Numbered from the stretch's first letter, positions 20,737 to 31,175 are shown. The stretch: DNA of 64,000 nucleotides from Microbulbifer aggregans (GCF_020524005.1 NZ_JAIVKK010000008.1:62001-126000); one strand, 5' to 3'. Program-made: numbers and translations. The notes: generated from the letters alone by a model not told the origin.

Positions 20737-22281
20737 TCAATGCACTACTTCGCGGTGGGATACTGGCACATTGGCGGATTTCTCTGGTGACTGCGCCGGA
20801 CCGGGCACGGGTCGTATCAGTCGACTCCGTGACACCGGCGCGCCGAGGAAACCGCTGGCCTCAAGAGGAGGAAGGAAAAACGCTGGCAACTGCGCCTCAT
20901 CAACTTTCGGCAATTCGGCAGTAGGCAATGAAAGCGTAAGATCGAGCACCGATTTATCCGGGAAATTGAGATCGTTCTTCACCCTGAAGAATCCACCATC
21001 TTCCATCAGCGTCGGATGGCGCCCACAGCGCTTTCTTTCATCGACGATCAACCGGGAATCACTACTGATTGGACGTTCGCGCCATTCCTTTCCCGACCGC
21101 AGAGACCAGAACAGATTACTGCGCTCGACTGCATTTTCAGGGATTAGCGCCGCACCCAGAAAGATATTGTTGTACAGCTCCAGTCCAGACCCATCAAATC
21201 CCTCCGCGACTGAATGTACGTTTAAGGCAACATTGTATCGGTAGTGCGCATCGCCGGTGACCCCGTCGCAGTCTCCAGGACGCTTCTTGGAAAAAAAGAA
21301 ATTATTGCGCAGGACGATATTGTCGCCGAGATTGTATATCCGGAGCGCACTGTTGTTCGAGGTGTCGTACAACGCATTACTCTCAATCAGGATGTTGCTG
21401 TAGGTATCGGCGTCCGAGGGCATATTTTTGGGGTACAACATCATCCCTGAAGAATTTCCAATCCCGTGCAACAGATTGCCACGCACGACAAGATCATTGG
21501 CACTGATTGCGATGATACTCTGGTGGGGACGATCAAAGGCGCGTGGGTCCTCTGGATAGCGGGTGTACTCCTCACCGGTGACATGATTGTACTCGATCAA
21601 CCCGTAACGGCTGCCGCTCATGTAAATGACACCGGATGAACCTTTAACAGTAATGAAGTTACCCCGAACTGTCACATGTTCCGACTTGCGAATCAGCACA
21701 CCACGAAACACCTCGTAGAGCCGGTTTCGCTCAATCAATACGTGGGCCGTGCGGCGAAGGTTTATGGCAAAAACCCCCTGGTGCGGGCCGCGCGACCAGT
21801 GATCTGAGTGCAGCACACTGTTTCGGACACGCAGGTGGCGCACATTAAATGCCTGCACCAGACGCAGGCGTCCTTCACTGTAAATTTCGAAGCCGTCAAA
21901 AGCCAGGTAAGCATCAGTAGGTTCGCGGTATTCGAGCTCGATGCCCTCGAGGCGCGGTTGTGTACCGGGCGCAGCCTTAAATTCGAGAAACTGGCTAACG
22001 TCTGGCGCCCTGCGCTCTACAAAAGCGGGATAACTACCGCCGTGGACGATAACCTGCGCGCCGCCCCTGAGCGTGCGTCGGGCTTTTTCCAGAGTGGCCC
22101 AGGGGGCAGCGGCGGAACCGTCATTCGTGTCCTTGCCGGCATTTGCATCCACATGGTACTCCGCCATCACCGTGGCACTGAGTAGCATCCCCAGCAGGAT
22201 TCCGAATAGCCTGCCGAAAGATCTTCGGAGTACTTTTCGCGGAGGCTTACTGACTTGTAACGCCTTTGAAGTAGAGTCCAT
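20737..22281 (-). CDS. Secreted right-handed beta-helix protein
   Basis: A 514-residue exported protein. A signal peptide is seen at residues 20-40 (FGILLGMLLSATVMA, then EYHVDANAG). The body has repeated beta-helix turns such as VLIERNRLYEVFRGVLIR, VTVRGNFITVKGSSG and LVVRGNLLHGIGNSSG, typical of pectate-lyase-like/polysaccharide-lyase or C5-epimerase folds. In polysaccharide loci such proteins modify or cut the polymer in the periplasm. Catalytic residues cannot be assigned. I chose the ATG at 22281 because GAGG lies upstream at normal spacing and the signal peptide follows; an in-frame start at 22437 would put 52 extra residues before it. It is transcribed alone, against its neighbours. 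Confidence 0.8.
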   Translation of the reverse strand: MDSTSKALQVSKPPRKVLRRSFGRLFGILLGMLLSATVMAEYHVDANAGKDTNDGSAAAPWATLEKARRTLRGGAQVIVHGGSYPAFVERRAPDVSQFLEFKAAPGTQPRLEGIELEYREPTDAYLAFDGFEIYSEGRLRLVQAFNVRHLRVRNSVLHSDHWSRGPHQGVFAINLRRTAHVLIERNRLYEVFRGVLIRKSEHVTVRGNFITVKGSSGVIYMSGSRYGLIEYNHVTGEEYTRYPEDPRAFDRPHQSIIAISANDLVVRGNLLHGIGNSSGMMLYPKNMPSDADTYSNILIESNALYDTSNNSALRIYNLGDNIVLRNNFFFSKKRPGDCDGVTGDAHYRYNVALNVHSVAEGFDGSGLELYNNIFLGAALIPENAVERSNLFWSLRSGKEWRERPISSDSRLIVDERKRCGRHPTLMEDGGFFRVKNDLNFPDKSVLDLTLSLPTAELPKVDEAQLPAFFLPPLEASGFLGAPVSRSRLIRPVPGPAQSPEKSANVPVSHREVVH

Positions 22282-22737
22282 GGCCTGTCCTCGCACTTGG
22301 TATTTCAGGGTCAACAAGAGCAGGTTAGCGGTTGCGGAGAAGCCCGTGGGAATATGTCGCGCTACTTTGCAATACAATCCAAGCGGAATCGACCGCGAAT
22401 TAAAGCGCTGGTATTTTCGGTCTCTATGTGACACCACTTACCACCAGTGCCTCGCATCCGCATAGTATTCAAGTTCAACGTACTGCCAGATTGTCGCTAT
22501 TCCGTGATGCAAGTCGCTCTACACAGCAAGTAATGTCGTCTAAGCCACTGCGTTATAGGAAAGTTCTCTGGCGACTTAACGTTTCGTAACCATCGATGAC
22601 AATATTTAAACAGTGAACTTGCACTCCTGCGATGCATTGCCAACCTTAATGATTAATTGATACCCAAAATGTTCAGTTAGCATTCTGTAGGTATCTGATG
22701 CCGAAGTTGTGGTTAGGGGAAACCCTGGAGGTAGGTA
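22282..22737. other. Divergent intergenic region upstream of the export genes
   Basis: About 455 bases between the beta-helix gene and the phosphoglycosyltransferase gene. The stretch 22500-22720 is visibly richer in A and T than the flanking genes and probably carries promoters for both directions, but I see no -35/-10 pair at correct spacing. The short frames in it are not supported. Confidence 0.4.
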
Positions 22738-24147
22738 GTGCATCAGGGATGGATTCGCGCGCACCAGAGTGATCTGGCCGCGGTTTATCGGGCAGTAGAC
22801 GGCATTCTGATTTTGGCTGCTCTGGTGGTTTGCACGACGCTGTTGGGGCAAGGGTTCAACAAGGACTGGTTGATCGCCGGCCTAAGTGCCGGGATCCTGT
22901 TTGCCTTTATCGCGGAATCTCTTGACCTCTACCGATCCTGGCGTACCGATAGCTTTCGCAACATGCTCGCAACCGCCACCCTCGCCTGGGCAATGGTTTG
23001 CCTGCTCCTCTTGTTAATGGCGTATTTTTCCGGACATGGCCCGGACTATTCCCGCCTTTTGGTCGGCACCTGGTTCTGCGTGACACTGACAGGTCTGGGA
23101 CTCTGGCGTTACACCCTGCGCCGGGTTTTGAGCTACTTACGACGCAACAACCATAATACACGCTCAGCAGCCATCCTCGGTCTCACTGATGCGGCCTTAA
23201 GCCTCGCCCAGGATCTGGAAAACAACCCGCAACTCGGTATTCGGCTACGGGGAATCTACCGTATTCCCGGGCACGATCCCGTGCCGAATTCCGCGCACCC
23301 CGGGGCACGTCAACGTATCACCGGTGAACTGGAGCAGGCCCTGGAAGCTGCGCGCAACGGTGAGTTAGATCTCATATATATCGCACTGCCGACCAGCGAA
23401 GCAGGCCATATTGGCAAGCTGCTGGCCGCGCTCGCTGACACCACTGCCACAGTCTATCTACTGCCAGATATATTCGGCAGCAATCTCCTCCGTGCACGCT
23501 GGCAGCGTATCGGCACAAGCACAATCCTGAGTATTTACGACACTCCAATCCAGGGGTTAAACAGCTGGTTAAAACGGCTGGAGGACCTCGTCGTTGCATC
23601 CCTTGCCCTGATTCTATTGACGCCTCTTATGCTTCTGATTGCCGGAAGTGTCAAATTGACCAGCGCGGGCCCGGTACTTTTTAAACAGCGGCGCTACGGC
23701 CTCAATGGCCACACCATCGACGTATGGAAATTTCGCACCATGTTCTGCACCGAAGACGGCACCGATATTCGGCAGGCCTGTCGCAACGATGCGCGGATAA
23801 CTCCGCTGGGTCGGTTCCTGCGCTGTACATCACTGGACGAACTGCCTCAACTGTTCAATGTGCTGAGTGGAAGTATGTCCATCGTCGGACCTCGACCGCA
23901 CGCTGTGGCACACAATGAACAATATCGCTCTATTGTCAGCGGCTACATGCTGCGTCACAAGGTTAAACCGGGCATCACCGGCTGGGCACAAATCAACGGA
24001 TGGCGCGGCGAAACCGACACACTGGAAAAAATGCACAAGCGGATAGAACACGACCTGGACTACATACGCAGCTGGTCACTACACCTGGATATTTACATCC
24101 TATGCATGACACTCGTGCGCGGGTTTACCGGAAAAAATGCGTATTAA
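22738..24147 (+). CDS. Undecaprenyl-phosphate sugar phosphotransferase (WcaJ/PssY-like)
   Basis: A 469-residue initiating phosphoglycosyltransferase that moves a sugar-1-phosphate from a UDP-sugar to undecaprenyl phosphate. It has four N-terminal transmembrane helices (such as GILILAALVVCTTLLG and GLSAGILFAFIAESL), a central nucleotide-binding-like domain (AAILGLTDAALSLAQDL), and the C-terminal bacterial sugar transferase domain: KRLEDLVVASLALILLTP, FKQRRYGLNG, KFRTM, SLDELPQLFNVL, SIVGPRPHA, and KPGITGWAQING. The start is GTG with a strong GGAGGT five bases upstream. As the first gene of the export group it commits the pathway. Confidence 0.93.
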   Translation: MHQGWIRAHQSDLAAVYRAVDGILILAALVVCTTLLGQGFNKDWLIAGLSAGILFAFIAESLDLYRSWRTDSFRNMLATATLAWAMVCLLLLLMAYFSGHGPDYSRLLVGTWFCVTLTGLGLWRYTLRRVLSYLRRNNHNTRSAAILGLTDAALSLAQDLENNPQLGIRLRGIYRIPGHDPVPNSAHPGARQRITGELEQALEAARNGELDLIYIALPTSEAGHIGKLLAALADTTATVYLLPDIFGSNLLRARWQRIGTSTILSIYDTPIQGLNSWLKRLEDLVVASLALILLTPLMLLIAGSVKLTSAGPVLFKQRRYGLNGHTIDVWKFRTMFCTEDGTDIRQACRNDARITPLGRFLRCTSLDELPQLFNVLSGSMSIVGPRPHAVAHNEQYRSIVSGYMLRHKVKPGITGWAQINGWRGETDTLEKMHKRIEHDLDYIRSWSLHLDIYILCMTLVRGFTGKNAY

Positions 24148-24309
24148 AAAAAGTGTGCGCCGTTCAGAAAATATTTACAGCGTAATCCGTGCGATTTTCA
24201 CGGGTGTTTCTAAACTCACATATTAAGCCGGCAAGGTAATCCGGCATCTTGCGGACGGGTAATAAGCAGTCCCCGCCTGTAAGCGATATCGCATACAGGA
24301 AGGTATATC

Positions 24310-25494
24310 GTGCTCGGCAAATTTTTACTCGGTGCAGGCCAAATTACGTGTCTTGCTCTCTCGTTGCAGTGGACATCCGCACTGGCTGAACCTATCAAGC
24401 TCGGTTCCGGTTTTTTACTGTCACCGGCACTCGGGATGGACCTGCGTTACGACGACAACATCAATAGTTCGCCGGATAACCCCATCGACAGCTATCTGCT
24501 GGTGACAAACCCCAGTGTACTGGTGGAGTACGATCGCGGCGCCACAGTTTATTCCATGCAGTACGCCCTTTCCCACGGTAACTATCTCGATGGCGGGCGC
24601 GCCTCATATACCGATCATGCGCTGACCGCTGGTGCCGATTGGGAAATAAGCCAACGTCATAGCCTCACGCTTGGCGCGGCATACCTGGATATTCACGAAG
24701 AGTTCAATGATCAGGTTGCCAACGATCTCGACAGCCTCATATTCGAACGGGATCGCTACCGGGAGTCCAACCTGTTCGCCACCTATGGCTATGGTGCCGA
24801 GGGCGCTCGTGGCCACCTGGATCTGACACTCGGCGCGACAGACCGCAATTACCTTGAAGAGATAAATTCCCTCGACAGACGCGTGCCCTATCTCAGTGCG
24901 CTTGCGTCAGTGAATGTCGGCAGTAATAGCGCCCTCCTCGGGCAACTCGATGCGCGCAGCATCCGCTATGAGCCGGGTATTAACCCACTGCCGGACCGCG
25001 ACAATCGCGAGGCGTCCCTAATGCTCGGTGGTGAACGTGAAACGGAACAACTGACCGTCCTGCTCCTCGGCGGCATCGTCAAAAAGCATTTTGAGAACAC
25101 CGACATCCAGGATTACCAACGCCCGCGCTGGATCGCGTCCGTGGACTGGCGGCCGATTGAAGCAAGCGAGCTTACCTTTTCAGCCGAGCGGCGCCCGGTG
25201 GATTCCATTGCAAGCGTTGCCAATTATGTCGATGCGATATCCGGCCTCCTTGCCTGGCAACACTCCTGGAACGAAAAGGTCAGCAGCAATACTTATTTTC
25301 GCTACACAAAGGCAGATTTTGCCGGAACCGGTGTGGAGCAAGACATTCGTCGCTGGGGGCTCACGGTACGTTATCAATTTCGCCCCTGGATGGATATTCG
25401 CACGGGTATTTCTTCTCTGGATCAAGATGCCAACGAGGAAATTCTTGGCTATGAACGCAATCAGGTATTTCTCGGATTTGATGCATCCTATTGA
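24310..25494 (+). CDS. Outer-membrane beta-barrel protein of the polysaccharide export group
   Basis: A 394-residue exported protein with a signal peptide at about residues 1-26 (ending SALA) and a long series of amphipathic strands with aromatic ends, finishing with Tyr, as outer-membrane barrels do (final residues FLGFDASY). It begins with GSGFLLSPALGMDLRYDDNIN, the usual opening of the putative beta-barrel porin family found in exopolysaccharide loci. I infer a channel or assembly role in moving the polymer across the outer membrane. The start is GTG with AGGAAGG upstream. The next gene starts 19 bases after its stop. Confidence 0.78.
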   Translation: MLGKFLLGAGQITCLALSLQWTSALAEPIKLGSGFLLSPALGMDLRYDDNINSSPDNPIDSYLLVTNPSVLVEYDRGATVYSMQYALSHGNYLDGGRASYTDHALTAGADWEISQRHSLTLGAAYLDIHEEFNDQVANDLDSLIFERDRYRESNLFATYGYGAEGARGHLDLTLGATDRNYLEEINSLDRRVPYLSALASVNVGSNSALLGQLDARSIRYEPGINPLPDRDNREASLMLGGERETEQLTVLLLGGIVKKHFENTDIQDYQRPRWIASVDWRPIEASELTFSAERRPVDSIASVANYVDAISGLLAWQHSWNEKVSSNTYFRYTKADFAGTGVEQDIRRWGLTVRYQFRPWMDIRTGISSLDQDANEEILGYERNQVFLGFDASY

Positions 25495-25513
25495 TAAGGA
25501 AAGGACTCTGGAC

Positions 25514-26077
25514 ATGCTGAAAAACGCAAAAAAATGGGCCATCCCGCTATCGGTTTTGTACACCCTGGCCAGCGGGATTCACATTGCCTGCGCCGATACC
25601 CCGGTATCTGTGCTCGAAGAGCAATATCAACTGGGCACTGGCGACGTCATATCGATCCGGGTTTTCGGGGAGGATGAACTGACGCTTGAAGTACGGCTCA
25701 GCGATAGCGGGGTAATCAATTATCCGTACCTGGGTGAAATTGAGGTGACAGGGTCCACCGCATCCCTCCTGGAGAAAAAAATATCCGCAGGATTGCTCGA
25801 TGGCTACCTGGTGAACCCCAGTGTGGATGTGACGATCAAGGAGTATCGCTCCTTCTATGTTGATGGAGAAGTAAACACCCCGGGAAGCTATGCCTATCTT
25901 CCAGGCCTCACTATCAACAAGGCGATCGCTATGGCCAGCGGTTTAACACCAAGAGCTTCTCAGCAAAAAATCATCATAAAACGTGGGCAGGGTACGGATC
26001 AGGAAATCATCGAAGCTGATCTGGATACCAAACTACGTCCGGGTGACATCATTACCGTCAAGCAGAGCTTTTTCTAG
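25514..26077 (+). CDS. Short Wza-like polysaccharide export protein
   Basis: A 187-residue periplasmic export protein. After a signal peptide (PLSVLYTLASGIHIACA) come the polysaccharide export domain (YQLGTGDVISIRVFGEDEL, SDSGVINYPYLGEI) and one SLBB domain (SFYVDGEVNTPGSYAYLPGLT, GDIITVKQSFF). Full-length Wza (about 380 residues) has more SLBB repeats and a C-terminal helix that forms the outer-membrane pore; both are missing here. The Cys at the end of the signal could be lipidated, but the lipobox is poor (HIACA). The start ATG has AAGGA upstream. Together with the preceding barrel protein it could form a split export channel. Confidence 0.87.
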   Translation: MLKNAKKWAIPLSVLYTLASGIHIACADTPVSVLEEQYQLGTGDVISIRVFGEDELTLEVRLSDSGVINYPYLGEIEVTGSTASLLEKKISAGLLDGYLVNPSVDVTIKEYRSFYVDGEVNTPGSYAYLPGLTINKAIAMASGLTPRASQQKIIIKRGQGTDQEIIEADLDTKLRPGDIITVKQSFF

Positions 26078-26088
26078 AGAGAACCCCA

Positions 26089-28356
26089 ATGAATTCAACC
26101 AATAGCACTGAAATCGATGAGCTCCTGCTAAACCAGGGTCCGGACCTGCATCGCTACTGGAAAATACTACTCGCGCATCGCTGGACAATTCTCTGTCTCA
26201 CGGTGGTCATCACGACTGCGGCTATTACCGTAATCTCAAAGCTACCATCGCGCTACCAGGCTACGGCGTCGCTGGTTTTCGAGATGGATCAGTCGAACCC
26301 TGTGGCGGTGGATGAAATTTACGATATAGGACCACAGCGCCGGGATTACATTCTTACACAAATAGAAATTCTGCAATCCCGACAGTTGGCCGAACGCGTT
26401 ATCCAGCGCCTCGATTTACTGAGTCACCCGGAATTTTCCAACTCGGGTTTACACAACCCTGTGGAAATTATCAAAGGCATGTTTGGCATAGAAACTGCTC
26501 CCAGCACCCTTGAGCCGGTCAATCTGGATATGGTGACCAGTGCGTTCCTGAAACGCCTGACGATAGACCCGGCAAGGAATACCAACCTGGTACGGATACG
26601 GTTCGAGGCGACATCTCCGGAACTTGCCGCCCTGGTGGCCAACACCCTTGTAGAGGAATTTATCGTTGAACAATCCGAGGTGAAAGTTCAATTTACCAGC
26701 CGTGCAACCTCCTGGCTAAATGAGCGCCTCGAAACATTGCGAGGAAAGCTTGAGGCGTCTGAAAATCAGTTACAGTCGTTCAGAGAAAGCGAGGATCTGG
26801 TAGATATCAGCGGCGTACTCGGCCTGGCGGAGCGCGACCTCGACGTGATGACGACACAACTTCAGGAGATGCGTCAGGACCTGAAGCAGATCACCAGTGT
26901 GTATGAGCAGTTCGAAGCTCAGGCAGACAATGATCTCGCACTGGTAAATCTTCCGGAAGTCATCAGCAACCCGCTGATTCAGGAAATCAAACGCAACGAA
27001 GCCACCGCGCAACGGAATGTCTCCGAACTGGCACGGCGATACAAAGCCAAGCACCCGGAAATGATTGCAGCTCAAAACGAGCTGGACATGCTGCGCAATC
27101 AACTCAATGGCGAAGTACGTAACATTGCGGACGCTATAAAAAGCCAGTATGAAACCGCAATTTCACGGGTTCAGGCCCAGGAACAGGAAGTCGAGCGCGC
27201 CAAACAAAGCTATCAGAAATTATCGCAAAAAGAATTCCGATACCAGGAGCTGGTTCGCGAAGTTGACGTCAACCGTCAACTCTATGAAACCTTCTTTACC
27301 CGGGTAAATGAAACCCGTGAAACATCAGGTTTCGATATAGCACCGGCACGCTTCGTGGATTCAGCAGCCGTACCGAACCAGCCAGTGCGGCCTGACAAAG
27401 CAATGCTCGCGGCCATCAGTCTGGCCATGGCCACATTTTTCTCCGTCCTGGTCGCATTCCTGCTGGACTCTCTGCGCCTGGGGATACGTGGCCCGGAAGA
27501 TGTGGAGACGTCCCTCGGACAACAACTCATCGGTGTAATACCAGATTCAAAGAAAACCACAGGATCAAAGCTACACCTGCGTGCATTTTTCGATCCCAAG
27601 CAGTATGCATTTGGCGAGGCCGTGCGAACCCTGCGGACAGGCGTCATCTTATCGAGCCTTGCCAAGCCCCGGAGGGTCATCGCGGTGACTTCCACGGTAC
27701 CGGCAGAGGGGAAAACTACCGTATCGGAAAACCTCGGTTTCTCACTGGCTCAAGTCGAAAAGGTACTTCTTATTGACGGGGATCTGCGCAAACCAGCTCT
27801 GGGCATAGACTTCGGAATAGAGCAGGAACACCCGGGCCTTACCGACCTGATCTCAGACATGCACTCCGTCGACGACTGCATTTTTCACGACGAAAATAGC
27901 GGACTCGATATAATGCCTGCAGGTACCTACCACCCTGACCCGCAAAAACTTCTGGTTTCGCCCAGATTCTCGCAAGCTATTGAGACCTTGTGTGAGATCT
28001 ACGACCGTATAATCATCGACACCCCGCCAGTGAAAGCGGTCAGTGATGCGTTGATCATATCTCGCATTGCCGACTCACTTCTGTATGTTGTTCAGTGCGA
28101 CTCAACCAAAAAGCGCCTCGTCAAAAAGGGAATGGATCGATTCACCCAGGCCGGATCTCAAATTGACGGCGTAGTACTAACTCGGGCGAATCTGAATAAA
28201 GATTCCATATACTCCGATGAGTACTACGGTTACGGGTACGATATGAACAACCGTAAGGATACTCGACGCGCATCAGTATCCCCAAAGAGTACGGATCCGG
28301 AGATTCCAGAGAAAACTGACAGCTCCGAACTGGAGACCTCAGAGAACGATCGGTAG
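26089..28356 (+). CDS. Wzc-type polysaccharide co-polymerase and tyrosine autokinase
   Basis: A 755-residue inner-membrane protein controlling chain length and export. It has an N-terminal Wzz domain with a membrane helix (WTILCLTVVITTAAITV), a long periplasmic coiled coil (about 200-400), a second membrane helix (MLAAISLAMATFFSVLVAFL), and a cytoplasmic BY-kinase domain: Walker A VPAEGKTT (K542), A' LLIDGDLRKP, Walker B RIIIDTPPVKAV. The C-terminal tail carries a tyrosine cluster (SIYSDEYYGYGY), the expected autophosphorylation site. It ends the export operon, 11 bases after the Wza-like gene and 12 bases before a 16-base perfect hairpin. No separate Wzb phosphatase gene was seen in the window. 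Confidence 0.95.
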   Translation: MNSTNSTEIDELLLNQGPDLHRYWKILLAHRWTILCLTVVITTAAITVISKLPSRYQATASLVFEMDQSNPVAVDEIYDIGPQRRDYILTQIEILQSRQLAERVIQRLDLLSHPEFSNSGLHNPVEIIKGMFGIETAPSTLEPVNLDMVTSAFLKRLTIDPARNTNLVRIRFEATSPELAALVANTLVEEFIVEQSEVKVQFTSRATSWLNERLETLRGKLEASENQLQSFRESEDLVDISGVLGLAERDLDVMTTQLQEMRQDLKQITSVYEQFEAQADNDLALVNLPEVISNPLIQEIKRNEATAQRNVSELARRYKAKHPEMIAAQNELDMLRNQLNGEVRNIADAIKSQYETAISRVQAQEQEVERAKQSYQKLSQKEFRYQELVREVDVNRQLYETFFTRVNETRETSGFDIAPARFVDSAAVPNQPVRPDKAMLAAISLAMATFFSVLVAFLLDSLRLGIRGPEDVETSLGQQLIGVIPDSKKTTGSKLHLRAFFDPKQYAFGEAVRTLRTGVILSSLAKPRRVIAVTSTVPAEGKTTVSENLGFSLAQVEKVLLIDGDLRKPALGIDFGIEQEHPGLTDLISDMHSVDDCIFHDENSGLDIMPAGTYHPDPQKLLVSPRFSQAIETLCEIYDRIIIDTPPVKAVSDALIISRIADSLLYVVQCDSTKKRLVKKGMDRFTQAGSQIDGVVLTRANLNKDSIYSDEYYGYGYDMNNRKDTRRASVSPKSTDPEIPEKTDSSELETSENDR

Positions 28357-28367
28357 CAAACCCCTTC

Positions 28368-28403
28368 GGCTACGCCATCATTGTCTTCAATGATGGCGTA
28401 GCC
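28368..28403 (+). terminator. Perfect 16-base hairpin after the Wzc gene
   Basis: GGCTACGCCATCATTG (28368-28383) pairs without mismatch with 28388-28403 around a TCTT loop. This is the strongest hairpin in the locus and should end the export operon; a T tract is lacking (TGCTTATCC follows), so termination may be incomplete or Rho-assisted. Confidence 0.7.
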
Positions 28404-28706
28404 TGCTTATCCCTCCCGCCCCTTTTCCACAATCAAGTGCGTTTGAAATTCCCATTTCTGGAATTCATTTAAAAAACCAGTTTTACGCACACAGATATTT
28501 AGACAGCCGCCTAGAAACACAAATAGCTACGCCATGAAAAATGGGCAGTTATTGCAACCGAGAACCTCAAGTTCGACTGCGACACAACGCTCACCCAACT
28601 ATAACTAAATTGCAGCGAAAAAAAATTTGGCTGTGCAGAAGCTTCTAAAAAATTCGGAAAGAGCTTCTCAAAGGATTAACAAAGGCGAATCTCGAGACGA
28701 CGGATT
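28404..28706. other. AT-rich intergenic region upstream of wecB
   Basis: About 300 bases clearly richer in A and T than the rest of the locus, likely to carry the promoter of the ManNAcA module. Two related short motifs, AGAAGCTTCT and GAGCTTCTC, lie at about 28638-28673. No certain -35/-10 pair or gene is visible. Confidence 0.4.
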
Positions 28707-29840
28707 ATGCGTGTATTGGTAGTTTTCGGAACCCGTCCCGAGGCCATTAAAATGGCTTCTCTTGTTAAATCCCTGCGCCGGGATTCCAGATTTAGCGTCA
28801 GGGTTTGTGTAACCGGGCAACACAGGGAAATGCTCGACCAGGTACTTTCCCTGTTCAATATTTCTCCTGACTATGACCTGGATGTCATGGAGGCGAACCA
28901 GGATTTATTTCAACTCACTTCGCGGATTCTGCTGCGAATGCGTGATGTGCTGGAAGACTGGAACCCTGACCGGGTCATCGTACACGGTGACACCACAACC
29001 ACCATGGCAGCAGCACTTTCTGCCTACTACTGCAAGATACCGGTGGCTCATGTGGAAGCAGGTTTACGTACAGGTGACATCTACAGTCCCTGGCCCGAAG
29101 AAATCAACCGCAAGCTTACCGGATCTATCGCACATCACCATTTCGCACCTACTGCTCTATCACGGCAGAACCTGCTCAACGAATCCGTACCCGCAGAACG
29201 CATCTCGGTAACAGGAAATACGATTATTGATGCCCTGATCGACGTTGTGCGCCAGATTGAGACCGACGACCAGCTTAGTGCCGATCTCAAAGCGCAGTTC
29301 CCATTCCTGGACCCTGAAAGAAAAGTCATTCTGGTTACCGGCCACCGCCGGGAGAATTTTGGTGGCGGCATGGAGAATATCTGCCGGGCCATTCGCGAAC
29401 TGGCCGCACGGCCAGATGTGCAATTTGTTTATCCGGTACACCTTAACCCGCGGGTACGCGAACCGGTAACCCGGATACTTGATGGCCTTGACAACGTTCA
29501 TCTGATCCAGCCACTTGAATACCTGCCGTTTGTCTACCTTATGCACCGGGCCTATCTGATTCTGACCGACTCCGGGGGTATTCAGGAGGAGGCGCCGTCA
29601 CTCGGAAAGCCAGTACTCGTGATGCGGGATATCACCGAGCGCCCCGAGGGCGTGCGCGCGGGCACAGCAAAACTGGTCGGAGCCAACAGTAAAAAGATCG
29701 TCGCCGGCGTTACCGAATTGCTGGATGACAGCTTCGCCTATGAGGCCATGAGCTGCGCACAGAACCCCTATGGGGATGGCTTCGCCTGCGAAAAAATTAT
29801 TCAAGGGATTTACCAGGATGTACAGGAAATTGCCGTTTAA
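28707..29840 (+). CDS. wecB: UDP-N-acetylglucosamine 2-epimerase (non-hydrolysing)
   Basis: A 377-residue enzyme converting UDP-GlcNAc to UDP-ManNAc. Family marks: [16 protein letters not shown] at the N-terminus, [60 protein letters not shown] and [17 protein letters not shown]. The start is ATG; the ribosome-binding site is weak. The end overlaps the dehydrogenase start by 23 bases. Together with the next gene it supplies UDP-ManNAcA for the glycan. Confidence 0.96.
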   Translation: MRVLVVFGTRPEAIKMASLVKSLRRDSRFSVRVCVTGQHREMLDQVLSLFNISPDYDLDVMEANQDLFQLTSRILLRMRDVLEDWNPDRVIVHGDTTTTMAAALSAYYCKIPVAHVEAGLRTGDIYSPWPEEINRKLTGSIAHHHFAPTALSRQNLLNESVPAERISVTGNTIIDALIDVVRQIETDDQLSADLKAQFPFLDPERKVILVTGHRRENFGGGMENICRAIRELAARPDVQFVYPVHLNPRVREPVTRILDGLDNVHLIQPLEYLPFVYLMHRAYLILTDSGGIQEEAPSLGKPVLVMRDITERPEGVRAGTAKLVGANSKKIVAGVTELLDDSFAYEAMSCAQNPYGDGFACEKIIQGIYQDVQEIAV

Positions 29841-31173
29841 CCGCGTATCCGTTGTTGGTCTCGGATATATCGGGTTACCAACGGCTGCGGTCCTCGCCGC
29901 AAGTGGAGTCAATGTTGTTGGCGTGGATATCTCTCAGCGCGCCGTGGACGCGGTGAATGCCGGACACGTGCACATCGTTGAGCCGGGGCTAGAGGTGTTG
30001 GTACAACGGGCGGTACGCGCAGGCCTGTTGCGCGCCGTTGAAAAGCCAGAGGAAGCAGAGGTCTATATGATCGCTGTTCCCACGCCATTTTCACATCCCC
30101 CCGCGGAATATAGCGAGACGCATAAAAACTGCCCCGAGCCGGATCTGAGCTACATTCGTGCCGCTGCCGAGTCCATTACGCCGCTACTGAAAACCGGCGA
30201 CCTGGTAGTACTCGAGTCCACCTCTCCCGTCGGCACCACCGAACAGCTATCGCGCTGGTTTGCGGCGATACGGAGCGATTTGGTTTTTCCACACGATGCC
30301 GGTGATGTACCCGCCGACATCAATATTGCCCACTGCCCCGAACGGGTGCTGCCAGGTCGTGTGCTGGAAGAACTGATCGAGAATGACCGTATAGTGGGTG
30401 GCCTGAGCCCAGCCTGCAGTGAGGCTGCCAGAGCGTTCTACCGCCGTTTTGTGCGCGGCGAATGCATCATCACCGATGCCCGTACCGCCGAACTGACCAA
30501 GCTCACTGAAAATGCATTTCGCGATACCAATATCGCTTTTGCCAACGAAATGGCACTGATCTGTGACCATCTCAATATCGATGTCTGGGAACTGATTCGC
30601 CTGGCAAATCGTCACCCCCGGGTAAACATCCTCAACCCGGGGCCCGGCGTAGGTGGTCACTGCATCGCCGTGGATCCCTGGTTCATTGTCAGCAGCGCCC
30701 CTGAGCAGGCACGCCTGATCCATCAGGCGCGCTCAGTGAACGACACACGTCCGGCTTATGTCGTCGAACAAATACACCGCGCCGCCAGCACTTTCGACAA
30801 CCCGGTAGTCGCCTGTCTGGGGCTCGCCTTCAAACCCGACATCGACGACCTGCGCGAGAGTCCCGCTATGGAAGTAACCAAGCAGCTGGCATCGTTTGGT
30901 GACGTTACGCTGCTTGCGGTGGAACCGAACATCGACAGCCTTCCGCCGGTACTGGCAGCGCGTGGAGTGGAGCTCTGCGACCTGGCCTCGGCACTTGCGC
31001 GCGCCGATGTGGTAGCCATTCTGGTGGATCACAGTGCATTTCTGCACGCCGATGCTGCGCTATTTACTGATAAGGCAATCATTGACACCCGCGGCTTGAT
31101 ACCGCGGCTCAACACGGACGGTGGCAACCCGACCGATCAGGGAAGCCGGACATCGATCACTGACATGGTCTGA
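29818..31173 (+). CDS. wecC: UDP-N-acetyl-D-mannosamine dehydrogenase
   Basis: A 451-residue NAD-dependent enzyme that oxidises UDP-ManNAc to UDP-ManNAcA. The N-terminal Rossmann motif [16 protein letters not shown] is clear; the active-site Cys is C282 in [13 protein letters not shown], and [23 protein letters not shown] and [15 protein letters not shown] are typical of UDP-sugar dehydrogenases. WecC was preferred over UDP-glucose dehydrogenase because it directly follows wecB and because of the motif set around C282. The start at 29818 has AAGGGA upstream; a longer frame from 29770 would overlap wecB further. Confidence 0.9.
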   Translation: MYRKLPFNRVSVVGLGYIGLPTAAVLAASGVNVVGVDISQRAVDAVNAGHVHIVEPGLEVLVQRAVRAGLLRAVEKPEEAEVYMIAVPTPFSHPPAEYSETHKNCPEPDLSYIRAAAESITPLLKTGDLVVLESTSPVGTTEQLSRWFAAIRSDLVFPHDAGDVPADINIAHCPERVLPGRVLEELIENDRIVGGLSPACSEAARAFYRRFVRGECIITDARTAELTKLTENAFRDTNIAFANEMALICDHLNIDVWELIRLANRHPRVNILNPGPGVGGHCIAVDPWFIVSSAPEQARLIHQARSVNDTRPAYVVEQIHRAASTFDNPVVACLGLAFKPDIDDLRESPAMEVTKQLASFGDVTLLAVEPNIDSLPPVLAARGVELCDLASALARADVVAILVDHSAFLHADAALFTDKAIIDTRGLIPRLNTDGGNPTDQGSRTSITDMV

Positions 31174-31175
31174 TC

